A stretch of DNA of 28,953 nt from Alphaproteobacteria bacterium UBA2966 (GCA_002348365.1 DEBC01000119.1:1-28953); one strand, 5' to 3'. Shown: positions 7,926-15,871, counted from the first letter of the stretch. Made by a program: numbers and translations. Notes: a model not told the origin generated them from the letters alone.

Positions 7926-9947
7926 ATGAGCGGTAACTCAGGTACCGGACGGCGTACCATCGCACTTCTCGGACCTTATACATCTGGGAAGACAACTCTC
8001 TTGGAAGCCATTCTTTTTGCCACCGGCGCGATCCACCGCAAGGGGACCGCCAAGGAAGGCAATACGGTGGGTGACGGGAGTCCCGAGGCGCGCGATCGTC
8101 AAATGAGTACGGAGTTGAACGTCGCGACGACAACTTATCTAGATGACACATTCACTTTCTTGGATTGTCCGGGATCTATTGAATTCAGTCAGGATGGGGC
8201 TAATGCGCTGGTCGGCGCGGATGCGGCCGTTGTCGTATGTGAACCGGAAGCCGCAAAGGCCATCATGCTGATGCCGGTCCTGCGTCAGCTCAGCGACGCC
8301 GGCCTGCCGCATTTTATATTCGTCAACAAGATGGACCGATCGACCGAGCCCATTCAGGATTTGGTTTTGGCGCTGCAGGAGGCGTCGGAAAAGCCCCTGG
8401 TTCTTCGACAGTTGCCGATCATCGACGGAGAAGCGGTAACGGGTTACGTCGATCTGCCCAGTCTTCGGGCGTTCACGTACAAACCGGGCGGCGCATCCGA
8501 AGCGACGGAAATCCCGGACGGTATGGCGGACGAAGTCGCGCAGGCCCGTTACGAGATGCTCGAAAAGCTTGCGGATTTCGATGATTCATTGATGGAGCAA
8601 TTGCTTGAGGACGAAGAACCCGAGCAAAGCGACGCCTACAACCACCTGGCCAGCATCACCCGTGAAGGGCATGTGGTCCCGATTATCGTTGGAGCGGCCG
8701 AACAGGAGAGTGGTGTCAATCGATTGCTCAAGGCGATGCGTCATGAGGTGCCACCTCCAAGCACTGCCGCGGAGAGGGCCGGCGTCGATCTCAGTGGCTC
8801 AGAGCCGCTCGTCCAGATCCTGAAGTCCTTCAACACCCAGCATGGCGGCAAGGTGTCGGTTGCGCGCGTCTGGCGTGGCAACGTAACCGATGGACTGACG
8901 CTGGGTAGCGAACGTATTTCCGGTCTTTTCAAGATTCTCGGCCAACAGATGGACAAGCTGGCGGAAGCGGGGCCGGGAGACATCGTCGGCCTGGGCCGGC
9001 TGGAAGAGGCAGACACCGGCACGACTCTCTCGACGGGCGAGGTCGAACAGCTCCCGAAAGCTCCGGTACCGCAACCTGTGTACGCGCTTGCCATGACCGC
9101 GGCGGACCGCAACGACGAAGTAAAGGTCTCTGGTGCGATCACGAAGCTCATCGAGGAAGATCCGTCTCTCCGCTTCGAACATGAGGACGACACCAATCAA
9201 TGGCTGCTGTGGGGACAAGGCGAGATGCACCTCCGCGTGGCCGCAGATCGTCTCAAGAACCGTTCGGGCTTGGCCGTCAACGTGGAACGTCCGAAAGTGC
9301 CCTATAAAGAAGCGATCCGAAAGGCGGTCTCCCAACACTCTCGGTACAAGAAACAAACGGGGGGCCATGGGCAGTTCGGAGACGTTCACATCGATATCAA
9401 GCCATTGCCGCGCGGTACCGGCTTCCAGTTCGAGGAGAAAGTCGTCGGCGGGTCGGTGCCACGGCAGTTCATACCGGCGGTAGCAGCCGGTGTGCAGGAC
9501 TTTCTGCACAAGGGCCCGCTGGGCTTCCCGGTCGTGGATGTTTCCGTGACCCTAACGGACGGCCAGCACCATGCGGTCGACAGCTCGGAAATGGCATTCA
9601 AGACCGCGGGCCGAATGGCAATGTCAGAGGGACTACCCAAATGCGATCCGGTGTTGCTGGAACCTATCCTGCACGTCGATATTTCTGTTCCATCGGAATT
9701 GACGTCCAGGGTGAACAGTGTTGTCAGCAGCCGGCGTGGACAGATACTGGGTTTCGACTCGCGGCCCGGATGGCACGGCTGGGACATTTTGTCGGCACAG
9801 TTGCCCCAATCGGAGATGCACGACCTGATCATCGAAATTCGATCACTGACCTCCGGTGTCGGGACCTTTACCTGGAAGTTCGACCATCTGCAGGAACTGC
9901 AGGGACGGCTCGCGGAAGAAGTCGTGGAAGCTTACGCGGCCGAGTGA
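7926..9947 (+). CDS. Elongation factor G-like translational GTPase (paralogue)
   Basis: The 673-residue protein has the five-domain layout of EF-G. The GTPase domain holds the P-loop GPYTSGKT (16-23), the G3 motif DCPGS (80-84) and NKMD (134-137). Later domains carry VARVWRGNV (domain II), GQGEMHLRVAADRL (domain III), KKQTGGHGQFGDV and RQFIPAVAAG (domain IV), and SSRRGQI with GWDILSAQLP (domain V). It is shorter than housekeeping EF-G (about 690-700), and in the DTPGH motif the residue that is normally the catalytic histidine is Ser84. This marks an alphaproteobacterial EF-G-like paralogue rather than fusA, which usually sits in the str ribosomal operon. The start has a good GAGG site. The hydratase-family gene follows 15 bp after the stop, so the two are probably co-transcribed. 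Its function on the ribosome is unknown. Confidence 0.9.
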   Translation: MSGNSGTGRRTIALLGPYTSGKTTLLEAILFATGAIHRKGTAKEGNTVGDGSPEARDRQMSTELNVATTTYLDDTFTFLDCPGSIEFSQDGANALVGADAAVVVCEPEAAKAIMLMPVLRQLSDAGLPHFIFVNKMDRSTEPIQDLVLALQEASEKPLVLRQLPIIDGEAVTGYVDLPSLRAFTYKPGGASEATEIPDGMADEVAQARYEMLEKLADFDDSLMEQLLEDEEPEQSDAYNHLASITREGHVVPIIVGAAEQESGVNRLLKAMRHEVPPPSTAAERAGVDLSGSEPLVQILKSFNTQHGGKVSVARVWRGNVTDGLTLGSERISGLFKILGQQMDKLAEAGPGDIVGLGRLEEADTGTTLSTGEVEQLPKAPVPQPVYALAMTAADRNDEVKVSGAITKLIEEDPSLRFEHEDDTNQWLLWGQGEMHLRVAADRLKNRSGLAVNVERPKVPYKEAIRKAVSQHSRYKKQTGGHGQFGDVHIDIKPLPRGTGFQFEEKVVGGSVPRQFIPAVAAGVQDFLHKGPLGFPVVDVSVTLTDGQHHAVDSSEMAFKTAGRMAMSEGLPKCDPVLLEPILHVDISVPSELTSRVNSVVSSRRGQILGFDSRPGWHGWDILSAQLPQSEMHDLIIEIRSLTSGVGTFTWKFDHLQELQGRLAEEVVEAYAAE

Positions 9948-9962
9948 CCCAGGTCGATTGAT

Positions 9963-10748
9963 ATGGATGCGGGGACCGTACGCGCGGCGAGCCTGCTGGC
10001 GACCGCATACCGTCGACGCAAGCAAATGGCGGCATTGCCGCCGGACCTCGTTCCGCAAACGCTACTCGAAGCCTATGCCATTCAGGAACTGCTGGTTTCA
10101 ACGTGGGGCGGAGAGTCGATTGGCTGGAAGCTGAGCTGCACCAGTAGTGTGGCACAAAGTGCTCTTGGGTTTGATGAACCGTGCCGGGGACGGGTCATGG
10201 CCGGCTCGGTTGATCAGAGCCCCGCGACGATCGCGGGCAACAAGTATTTTATGCGGTTGATCGAACCCGAGTTCGCATTTCGACTCAAGAATGACCTGCC
10301 ACCGTCCGCAGCTCCGTTCTCCTTCGAGGATGTGGTGGGTGCCGTCGAGGCACTGATTCCGGTCATCGAGATTGTCGACACGGCATATGAAGATTGGACG
10401 TCGGTCGGCGTTCTGAGCCTTATCGCCGACAACATGCTTTCGGGTGGGCTCGTCCTGGGTGAGCCCATCGAGAATTGGAACGAACGCGACCTGGCTGCTC
10501 ACGAAGTCTCTCTGTCCGTGAATGGCGAAACCGTGACCGCCGGCAGGGGCGGGAACGTCCTCGATCATCCCGTGAACGCCTTGACTTGGCTGGCAAATGA
10601 TTTGCCGAGCATGGGGATGGGTTTGCGCGCCGGGGAAATCATTGCGACGGGACTTTCGACCGGCCTGGCGCACGCGGAAGCAGGCGACACCGCGGTGGCG
10701 GATTTCGGGGATTGGGGTCAGGTAACCGTCGTGTTTACGGATGTATGA
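9963..10748 (+). CDS. 2-keto-4-pentenoate hydratase / fumarylacetoacetase-family enzyme
   Basis: The 261-residue product belongs to the MhpD-type branch of the FAH superfamily. These cytoplasmic enzymes hydrate 2-oxopent-4-enoate or decarboxylate oxo-acids in meta-cleavage pathways, using a divalent metal. The metal ligands fit the MhpD pattern: E101 and E103 in IEPEFAF and E136 in PVIEIVD. Other family marks are IGWKLSCTS with K56, and the C-terminal GLRAGEIIATGLSTG. Length is normal. No other ring-cleavage genes are near, so the true substrate is uncertain. It follows the EF-G-like gene by 15 bp on the same strand, an operon layout with no obvious metabolic logic. Confidence 0.88.
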   Translation: MDAGTVRAASLLATAYRRRKQMAALPPDLVPQTLLEAYAIQELLVSTWGGESIGWKLSCTSSVAQSALGFDEPCRGRVMAGSVDQSPATIAGNKYFMRLIEPEFAFRLKNDLPPSAAPFSFEDVVGAVEALIPVIEIVDTAYEDWTSVGVLSLIADNMLSGGLVLGEPIENWNERDLAAHEVSLSVNGETVTAGRGGNVLDHPVNALTWLANDLPSMGMGLRAGEIIATGLSTGLAHAEAGDTAVADFGDWGQVTVVFTDV

Positions 10749-10862
10749 CGCTGATTATCATCCGCGTGCGCATCGACCATCACGCAAGTTTGACTTGTGG
10801 GCGGCTTTGGCGCCCCTTATGTCGTGAGCGGACAAGGGCCGGCGGGTTGTAAGAGGCAGAGA

Positions 10863-11849
10863 ATGTTGATCAAGATCCATAAAGGCTGGGAACTTCCTGA
10901 ATCGGCAGCGACGCCGGAGGATGTGTTCCTTAATCGCCGCAATCTCATAAAAGGATTGGCGGCAGGAACAATTCTGGCCGGCTTGGGGTCACTGGCGCGT
11001 CCCGCACACGCTGAAGTTCCGTGGGCAGATGCCCAGAGAGAGGATCCTTCCTTCCATCTCTATCCGGTCGCAAGGAATCTGCGATATCGCGTCGAGCGCG
11101 ACATCACGGACGAGGAAACCAACGGCAAATACAACAATTTCTATGAATACGGCTCTCACAAGGAGATCTGGCGGTCCGCCCAAAAGTTGAAGGTCCGACC
11201 CTGGGAGATTCGTATCGAGGGAATGGTCGAGAAGGAGTTCACGATCGGAATCGACGACTTGCTTGCCAAGGTGACCCTCGAAGAGCGCGTTTATCGTCAC
11301 CGGTGTGTGGAAGCATGGTCGATGATCGCTCCTTGGACCGGTTTCCCCCTTAAGGCTCTCGTGGACCTGGCCAAGCCCTTGGGCGGCGCGAAATACGTGA
11401 AAATGGCGACCTTCAACAAGCCGGAAATGGCTCCGGGACTGCGGCAGTTCTGGTACCCCTGGCCCTATATCGAAGGTCTCACAATTGAGGAAGCGACCAA
11501 CGACCTCGCGTTCATAGTGACCGGTGCCTATGGCAAGCCGCTTGCCAAACAGCATGGCGCGCCGCTGCGCTTGGCGGTGCCGTGGAAATATGGCTTCAAA
11601 TCGGTGAAGTCGATCGACACGTTCACCTTTACGGACCAACGTCCGACGACATTCTGGGAAGAGGTTCAGGGCCGGGAGTACGGCTTCTGGGCGAACGTCA
11701 ATCCGGAGGTCGATCATCCTCGCTGGAGCCAGGCAACTGAACGCGTCCTCGGATCAAACGATCGAATCCCGACGCAGCCATTCAATGGCTATGGCGAGTT
11801 CGTGGCGCAGCTCTATAACGGCATGGACGGCGAAAAGCTGTATATGTAG
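10863..11849 (+). CDS. msrP: Protein-methionine-sulfoxide reductase catalytic subunit MsrP (YedY)
   Basis: MsrP is a periplasmic molybdopterin enzyme that reduces methionine sulfoxide in oxidised envelope proteins. The 328-residue protein has a Tat signal (NRRNLIKGL with R25-R26, a hydrophobic core, and probable cleavage after AHA at 50). The molybdenum-ligating Cys148 lies in HRCVEAWSM. Further family segments are FWYPWPYIEGL, KQHGAPLRLAVPWKYGFKS and FWANVNPEVDHPRWSQ. The ATG at 10863 is preceded by AGAGG at a suitable distance; the frame is open upstream to 10797, but that would put extra residues before a normal Tat leader. The gene for the usual heme membrane partner MsrQ (YedZ) is not adjacent: the next genes are a disrupted TPR-like gene on the other strand and a HAD phosphatase. 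MsrQ may be elsewhere, or another donor may serve. Confidence 0.95.
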   Translation: MLIKIHKGWELPESAATPEDVFLNRRNLIKGLAAGTILAGLGSLARPAHAEVPWADAQREDPSFHLYPVARNLRYRVERDITDEETNGKYNNFYEYGSHKEIWRSAQKLKVRPWEIRIEGMVEKEFTIGIDDLLAKVTLEERVYRHRCVEAWSMIAPWTGFPLKALVDLAKPLGGAKYVKMATFNKPEMAPGLRQFWYPWPYIEGLTIEEATNDLAFIVTGAYGKPLAKQHGAPLRLAVPWKYGFKSVKSIDTFTFTDQRPTTFWEEVQGREYGFWANVNPEVDHPRWSQATERVLGSNDRIPTQPFNGYGEFVAQLYNGMDGEKLYM

Positions 11850-11872
11850 CGTCCATCTACCGGGCAGGGTTC

Positions 11873-12278
11873 CTACTGTCCGCCACTATGCATGTCGATC
11901 GGTTCTTCCTCCTTCTTTGGTAGGAGATCCAAACCAAGCCGCCTGAGTTCGACGATGGCGATCGTGTGGTCGCAGACGTCGATGGCCTTGATGTCCAGTA
12001 GCTTTTTGAACAAGGCGATCGCGCGGTCGGATTGATTCGCAGACAGCCGAGATTGCCCCGCGAAGAACAACCCTTCGCATCGGATGTTCACGTTTGCGGT
12101 ATCGTTATCCACGCCGGCGGCGGCCAGTAATTGATGTTCGTCCAGATCGCCGCTGAAGTGAGAAATGATCGGAGCCGGCCATCGTCGGAGTCCCAACCGA
12201 AGCCGCAAGAAAGAATAATCCGCAACAGGTGATACCTCGGGCGGACGTTCGGAACCGTGCCAATGCGTTCAGCTGCAT
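11873..12278 (-). pseudogene. Small secreted TPR-like protein with apparent +1 frameshift
   Basis: Two overlapping minus-strand frames together make one plausible protein. The first, from the ATG at 12276-12278, encodes MQLNALARFR and then a hydrophobic signal (CCGLFFLAASVG). The second continues with RRWPAPIISHFSGDLDEHQLLAAAG, then CEGLFFAGQSRLSANQSDRAIALFKKLL and AIVELRRLG, ending at the TAG at 11873-11875. This resembles small exported proteins of alphaproteobacteria with one TPR-like hairpin (patterns such as FYIGE..L..GD...A...F..A and A.AELKRL). Dropping one base from the GGG run near 12190 would restore a protein of about 134 residues. The second frame alone could start at a TTG at 12208 but would then lack a signal peptide. 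It is either a disrupted gene or a sequence error. The function is unknown. Confidence 0.55.
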
Positions 12279-12344
12279 GGTAGATAAGCTGGCCCTTGGC
12301 AGGCGCAGACGCAAGCGAACGATGTGTGAAAATGGCTTGATGAG

Positions 12345-13004
12345 TTGAATGTGCTGGAACTCGTAATTTTTGATTGTGATGGCGTGCTCGTGGATTCAGA
12401 GCCGATTGCCAACCGAATCCTGACGGATGCCCTGGCAGAGTGCGGGTTGGAGCTGTCTCGTGCCGACGTCGCGCAAGCGACAACCGGCCACTCCATGTCC
12501 CAGGTCCTGGCCTGGGCGGAAGGGGCTCTGGGCAATCCATTGCCTGAAGACTTTGTCGTCAAGACCCAGAAGCGGACATTTGATGCATTTCACAATGAGT
12601 TGAGACCGATTGCGGGAGCAGTTTCTGTGCTCGATGCAGTCGCCGCCGCGGGAGTTCGATCTTGCGTCGCCTCATCGGGAGACCATGAGAAGATGAAGTT
12701 TACTCTGGGTTTGACGGGGCTTCTGGCAAAACTGGAGGGCCGCATCTTCAGCGCAAGCGATGTGGCCAATGGGAAACCCGCACCGGATCTCTTCCTGCTG
12801 GCGGCGCAAACCCTCGATGCCGATGCTTCGGGATGCGTGGTCATCGAGGACAGTCTTCCCGGCGTCGCGGCGGGATTGGCGGCGGGAATGAAGGTGTACG
12901 GGTATGCGGCGGGAATGGAAGCTCGACAAGTGTCACTGGCGGAGGCCGGCGCATTCGTGTTCGACCGTCTTCAAGATCTGCCGGGACTGCTGGGATTGAA
13001 TTAG
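12345..13004 (+). CDS. HAD-superfamily sugar-phosphatase/phosphoglucomutase-like hydrolase
   Basis: The product of about 219 residues is a HAD hydrolase of subfamily IA with an alpha-helical cap. Motif I is VIFDCDGVLVDSE, with nucleophile D10 and acid/base D12. Motif II is VASSG at 108-112, motif III is K144 in NGKPAPD, and motif IV is VIEDS (E168-D169). Members act on phosphorylated sugars or related small metabolites in the cytoplasm; the exact substrate cannot be read. The start is TTG at 12345; GTG at 12351 is an alternative and has GATGAG at a better distance. No in-frame ATG precedes motif I. It diverges from the disrupted TPR-like gene and converges with the DsbA-family gene 62 bp away. 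Confidence 0.88.
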   Translation: MNVLELVIFDCDGVLVDSEPIANRILTDALAECGLELSRADVAQATTGHSMSQVLAWAEGALGNPLPEDFVVKTQKRTFDAFHNELRPIAGAVSVLDAVAAAGVRSCVASSGDHEKMKFTLGLTGLLAKLEGRIFSASDVANGKPAPDLFLLAAQTLDADASGCVVIEDSLPGVAAGLAAGMKVYGYAAGMEARQVSLAEAGAFVFDRLQDLPGLLGLN

Positions 13005-13066
13005 GTAATTGACCCGGATTTGGTCACCCTTACGTCTAGGCGACGACCCATTCTCAGCGCAGGGGG

Positions 13067-13687
13067 CTATATACCCCGCGGCAGGTCTTCGACTCTCGCC
13101 ATCTCCGGATCCTTGAACATGTCAGGATTATCTAGATAAGCCATCAGCATCGAAGTTGAGTCCTGGCCCCAGAATAGCTGGTCGCCGATAAGCGCTGTCG
13201 GAACTCCAAAAAGGCCAAGTTCGACGGCACTTTCCGTATTCTCGCGGAGCTGGTCTTTGACTTCCTGGTCATCGATCAGGGTATCGGCATCCTCCACACC
13301 CAGCTTTTCGATCAAACGAGCCCAGCCGTCCGGATCGCCGACATCCTCTCCATCCTTCCAGATGTGGTCGAAAATCGTTTCAATTGCGTCACCATCGTTG
13401 TTGAGTGCGATTGCGAGACGCAGTGGGGGCAGGGGTGGGAACGGATGGTTGGGCGGCATGCGAAACGGAATCCCTGCTTCTTTTGCCTGCCAGTTCCAGT
13501 GACGATAGGTGAACACACGCTTTCGCGGGATTTGTGCCGGACCCTTGGTTTCATGGTGTTGGAGCAACCCGGCAAACAGCATGGGTCGGAACGAAATGGA
13601 TACGTCTTCGGGCAAATCCTTCAATTGCTTGAGTTGCAGGTAGGCAAATCCAGATAGGAAGTCGAAGTACCATTCCAGCGTTCGCAT
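13067..13687 (-). CDS. DsbA-family 2-hydroxychromene-2-carboxylate isomerase-like protein
   Basis: The 206-residue protein has the thioredoxin-fold/kappa-GST architecture of the HCCA isomerase family. It starts MRTLEWYFDFLSGFAYLQ, where S12 sits at the position of the catalytic Ser of NahD-type enzymes. It continues with RHWNWQAKEAGIPFRMP and PPLRLAIA, and near the end LFGVPTALIGDQLFWGQD, the cis-Pro loop (GVPT) region. Relatives isomerise glutathione-dependent aromatic breakdown intermediates, but many have unknown substrates. The start at 13687 is supported by GGAGA at a good distance; the frame is open far upstream to 13939 but that part is not protein-like. A strong intrinsic terminator lies about 57 bp upstream in the same direction, so the gene probably has its own promoter or is controlled by attenuation. 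Confidence 0.87.
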   Translation of the reverse strand: MRTLEWYFDFLSGFAYLQLKQLKDLPEDVSISFRPMLFAGLLQHHETKGPAQIPRKRVFTYRHWNWQAKEAGIPFRMPPNHPFPPLPPLRLAIALNNDGDAIETIFDHIWKDGEDVGDPDGWARLIEKLGVEDADTLIDDQEVKDQLRENTESAVELGLFGVPTALIGDQLFWGQDSTSMLMAYLDNPDMFKDPEMARVEDLPRGI

Positions 13688-13743
13688 CCATGTCTCCAAT
13701 CTTTGCATTGCGGTGGATGTGCGCGGCAACCCGCACCGAGCAC

Positions 13744-13773
13744 AAAAAAATGCCGGGCCTCTCGGGCCCGGCA
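13744..13773 (-). terminator. Intrinsic terminator on the minus strand
   Basis: A perfect 9-bp GC-rich inverted repeat (TGCCGGGCC at 13751-13759 and GGCCCGGCA at 13765-13773) encloses a 5-base loop. On the minus strand it is followed at once by seven T (plus-strand A run 13744-13750). This is a textbook Rho-independent terminator for leftward transcription. It ends whatever is transcribed from the interval 13776-13987 or reads through from lysR. It lies about 57 bp before the DsbA-family start codon. Confidence 0.88.
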
Positions 13774-13920
13774 AGTGTAACAGGGAGGCATTACGTCTGG
13801 GAGACGCAAGTTGGTCGAAAATCGGAGGGGACCCAATTCGACCCGATCCGGGCGTAAAGCCCGAAATCGCATGAATACCGCGATGCAGTATCCATTCCCC
13901 TCCTATATGGTCCCGATGCG
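13774..13920 (-). ncRNA. Candidate structured small RNA or leader with a short ORF
   Basis: This leftward interval between lysR and the DsbA-family gene has no known gene but shows organised pairing. GGAGGGGA (minus strand, 13903-13896) is perfectly complementary to TCCCCTCC (13831-13824). Between them are a GGGC hairpin (13863-13849, stem CGGGC/GCCCG) and a weaker ATCGC/GCGAT hairpin. The transcript would end at the intrinsic terminator at 13744-13773. I did not recognise a known RNA family (no SRP, tmRNA, RNase P or 6S hallmark). No clear promoter was found; a TTGACG at about 13937-13942 lacks a good -10 partner. It may be an independent small RNA or an attenuating leader of the gene downstream. 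Confidence 0.4.
13791..13895 (-). CDS. Possible 34-residue small protein or leader peptide
   Basis: An ATG at 13895-13893 preceded by AGGAGGGGA opens a 34-codon frame, beginning MDTASRYSCDFGLYARIG and ending with TAA at 13791-13793. The intrinsic terminator hairpin begins 17 bp later. The ribosome site is strong in sequence but unusually close to the ATG. It can also pair with TCCCCTCC inside the same ORF, which would hide it. The peptide has two Cys and no run of one amino acid, so it is not a classic attenuation leader. It may be a chance frame within a structured RNA. Confidence 0.25.
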   Translation of the reverse strand: MDTASRYSCDFGLYARIGSNWVPSDFRPTCVSQT

Positions 13921-13950
13921 GCTTATGTAGTAGCGTCAATCATTCAGATC

Positions 13951-13973
13951 AGGCATGCAAAATTCGCATGCCT
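13951..13973. repeat. Perfect 8-bp inverted repeat downstream of lysR
   Basis: AGGCATGC (13951-13958) and GCATGCCT (13966-13973) form a perfect inverted repeat around a 7-base AT-rich spacer, 14 bp after the lysR stop. There is no T run on either side, so it is a poor intrinsic terminator. It could be a transcript-end hairpin or a protein-binding site for the leader that follows. Confidence 0.5.
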
Positions 13974-13987
13974 CTTGAAGGCCAGCT

Positions 13988-14884
13988 TTAGAACTGCTCG
14001 TCTTTCACTTTTCGCACCAGAAAGTCGCGAAAAATGGCCACCCGTTTGGAATTCCTCAGCTCTTCCGGATAAACGAAAAACGTGTCGAAAGCCGGACCTT
14101 CGACATCCGGGATCACGCGCGTCACGCGGGAGTGGCCCTGCACCATGTAGTCCGGCAGACCGGCGATGCCGACACCAGACTCAACCGCGAGCAGCGTGCT
14201 GTAGATATTGTTCACCTTCAACGAGGGCTTGAGACGCATGTTGGTGGCCTTGTCACCCAGCATAAGCAGCCAATTTACGTCGGCAATGACTGTCGGCGCT
14301 TCTTCGCCGTATACGATGAGTTTGTGGTCCACCAGTTCCTCAATGGTGGACGGCGTGCCATTGCGCGACAGGTATTCGGGCGAGGCGTAGATGTGCCTGT
14401 GCACCCGAACAAGTTTGCGCTTGATGAGGTCTCCTTGAACCGGCTCGTGCATGCGGATGGCGATATCCGCCTCGCGCATTCCAAGGTCGAGTTCGCGATC
14501 GTCGAGTATCAAATGCAAGGTGACGTCGGGATAGTGCTCCGTGAATTCCCGGATCCGCGGAGTGAGCCAGGTGGAGCCGAAGCCGACCGTGGTCGTCACC
14601 TTGAGTTCACCGCGGGGCTTCTCTGCCGCATCGGTGATCATTGCCTCGGTCATGGCGAGGCGCGCGGACATGTCATGGGCCGTGCGATAAAGCATCTCAC
14701 CTTGCTCGGTGAGAAGTAGCCCCCGAGCATGGCGATGGAAGAGCATCATCCCGATGCTTTCCTCGAGGCCGCTAATTTGCCGACTCACAGCAGATTGGCT
14801 GAGGTTCAGGGCTTCACCGGCGTGCGTAAAGCTGCCGGCTTCGGCGACTGCATGGAAAACCCTGAGTTTGTCCCAGTCTATCAT
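13988..14884 (-). CDS. LysR-family transcriptional regulator
   Basis: The 298-residue protein has an N-terminal winged helix-turn-helix (about 1-62: MIDWDKLRVFHAVAEAGSFT, then LNLSQSAVSRQISGLEE) and a C-terminal periplasmic-binding-protein-type effector domain (about 90-290: GELKVTTTVGFGSTWL, GIAGLPDYM). Length and order are typical. It would act as a tetramer on DNA in response to a small molecule that cannot be predicted. The gene begins 18 bp after the trxB stop on the same strand, so it is probably co-transcribed with trxB. A LysR gene beside trxB is, to my knowledge, common in alphaproteobacteria. Whether it controls trxB or the DsbA-family gene downstream is not known. Confidence 0.93.
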   Translation of the reverse strand: MIDWDKLRVFHAVAEAGSFTHAGEALNLSQSAVSRQISGLEESIGMMLFHRHARGLLLTEQGEMLYRTAHDMSARLAMTEAMITDAAEKPRGELKVTTTVGFGSTWLTPRIREFTEHYPDVTLHLILDDRELDLGMREADIAIRMHEPVQGDLIKRKLVRVHRHIYASPEYLSRNGTPSTIEELVDHKLIVYGEEAPTVIADVNWLLMLGDKATNMRLKPSLKVNNIYSTLLAVESGVGIAGLPDYMVQGHSRVTRVIPDVEGPAFDTFFVYPEELRNSKRVAIFRDFLVRKVKDEQF

Positions 14885-14902
14885 CAGTCCTAGCTGGACG
14901 AC

Positions 14903-15871
14903 TTATTCGGCCGCCTCCTGCGTCGTCTCACCGTGTTCCGCAATGTATTTTTCTGTCTCCAGGGCTGCCATACATCCGGTTCCGGCTGCAGTTACAGCCT
15001 GGCGGTAGATTTTGTCTTGCACGTCACCGGCTGCAAAGACGCCGGGAACGTTGGTCGCAGTCGAATCGGACGCAGTCGTGATGTAGCCCTCCTCATCCAT
15101 ATCGACCTGCCCACGGAACAACTCGGTGGATGGCGTGTGGCCGATGGCGATAAACACGCCGTCAACCGAAAGCTCGCGGGTTTCACCTGTCTGGACGTGC
15201 CGGAGCCGGGCGCCAGTGACGCCGGGTGGATTATCCTCACCCAGAATTTCTTCGAGGACATGGTCCCAAACGACCTCGATCTTGTCGTTCTCGAACAAAC
15301 GTGTTTGCAGGATTTTTTCGGCTCTCAGTTCATCGCGCCGATGGACGAGCGTTACCTTGCTGGCGTGGTTGGTCAGATAAATGGCCTCTTCCACTGCGGT
15401 GTTGCCACCGCCGACGACAATGACTTCTTTCTCCCGAAAGAAGAAACCATCACAGGTCGCGCAAGCGGAAACGCCAAATCCCTTGTAAGTGTCCTCGCTG
15501 GGCAGGCCGAGCCAGCGCGCTTGGGCTCCTGTTGCGATGATCACCGAATCACCACTGTAGGTGGCGCCGGAATCGCCTTTCGCGATGAAGGGGCGGCTCG
15601 AAAGGTCGATCTCTGTCACCATATCGTCGATCAGGTCGGCGTCGACGCTCCGGGCCTGTTCTGCCATCTGCTCCATGAGCCAGGGGCCCTGGATGATCTC
15701 GGAGAAACCTGGGTAGTTCTCTACGTCTGTCGTGATTGTCATCTGCCCGCCTGGTTCGAGTCCTCTGACAACGATCGGCGCCAGACTGGCGCGGGCTGCG
15801 TAGATCGCAGCGGTATATCCCGCGGGGCCGGACCCCACGATCAGGACCCGGCTGTGTTTGTGCTCACTCAT
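14903..15871 (-). CDS. trxB: Thioredoxin-disulfide reductase
   Basis: TrxB passes electrons from NADPH through FAD to thioredoxin in the cytoplasm. The 322-residue protein shows the FAD motif VLIVGSGPAGYTAAIYAAR (9-27), then EPGGQM and ENYPGF. The redox centre is SACATCDG with C137 and C140, followed by the NADPH motif VVGGGNTAVEEA and the final VFAAGDVQDKIYRQAVTAAGTGCMAA. I chose the ATG at 15871 because it starts just before the FAD fold and has GGAGAGG upstream; the frame is open to 15916. It lies 99 bp after the unknown 644-residue gene and 18 bp before lysR on the same strand. Thioredoxin can also feed selenium metabolism by reducing selenite, but no link to the sen genes is shown here. 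Confidence 0.96.
   Translation of the reverse strand: MSEHKHSRVLIVGSGPAGYTAAIYAARASLAPIVVRGLEPGGQMTITTDVENYPGFSEIIQGPWLMEQMAEQARSVDADLIDDMVTEIDLSSRPFIAKGDSGATYSGDSVIIATGAQARWLGLPSEDTYKGFGVSACATCDGFFFREKEVIVVGGGNTAVEEAIYLTNHASKVTLVHRRDELRAEKILQTRLFENDKIEVVWDHVLEEILGEDNPPGVTGARLRHVQTGETRELSVDGVFIAIGHTPSTELFRGQVDMDEEGYITTASDSTATNVPGVFAAGDVQDKIYRQAVTAAGTGCMAALETEKYIAEHGETTQEAAE

Noticed and set aside
13062..13077. GGGG/CCCC hairpin between the HAD and DsbA-family genes
   Set aside because: The stem is 4 bp and partly inside the DsbA-family stop region with no T run, too weak to call a terminator.
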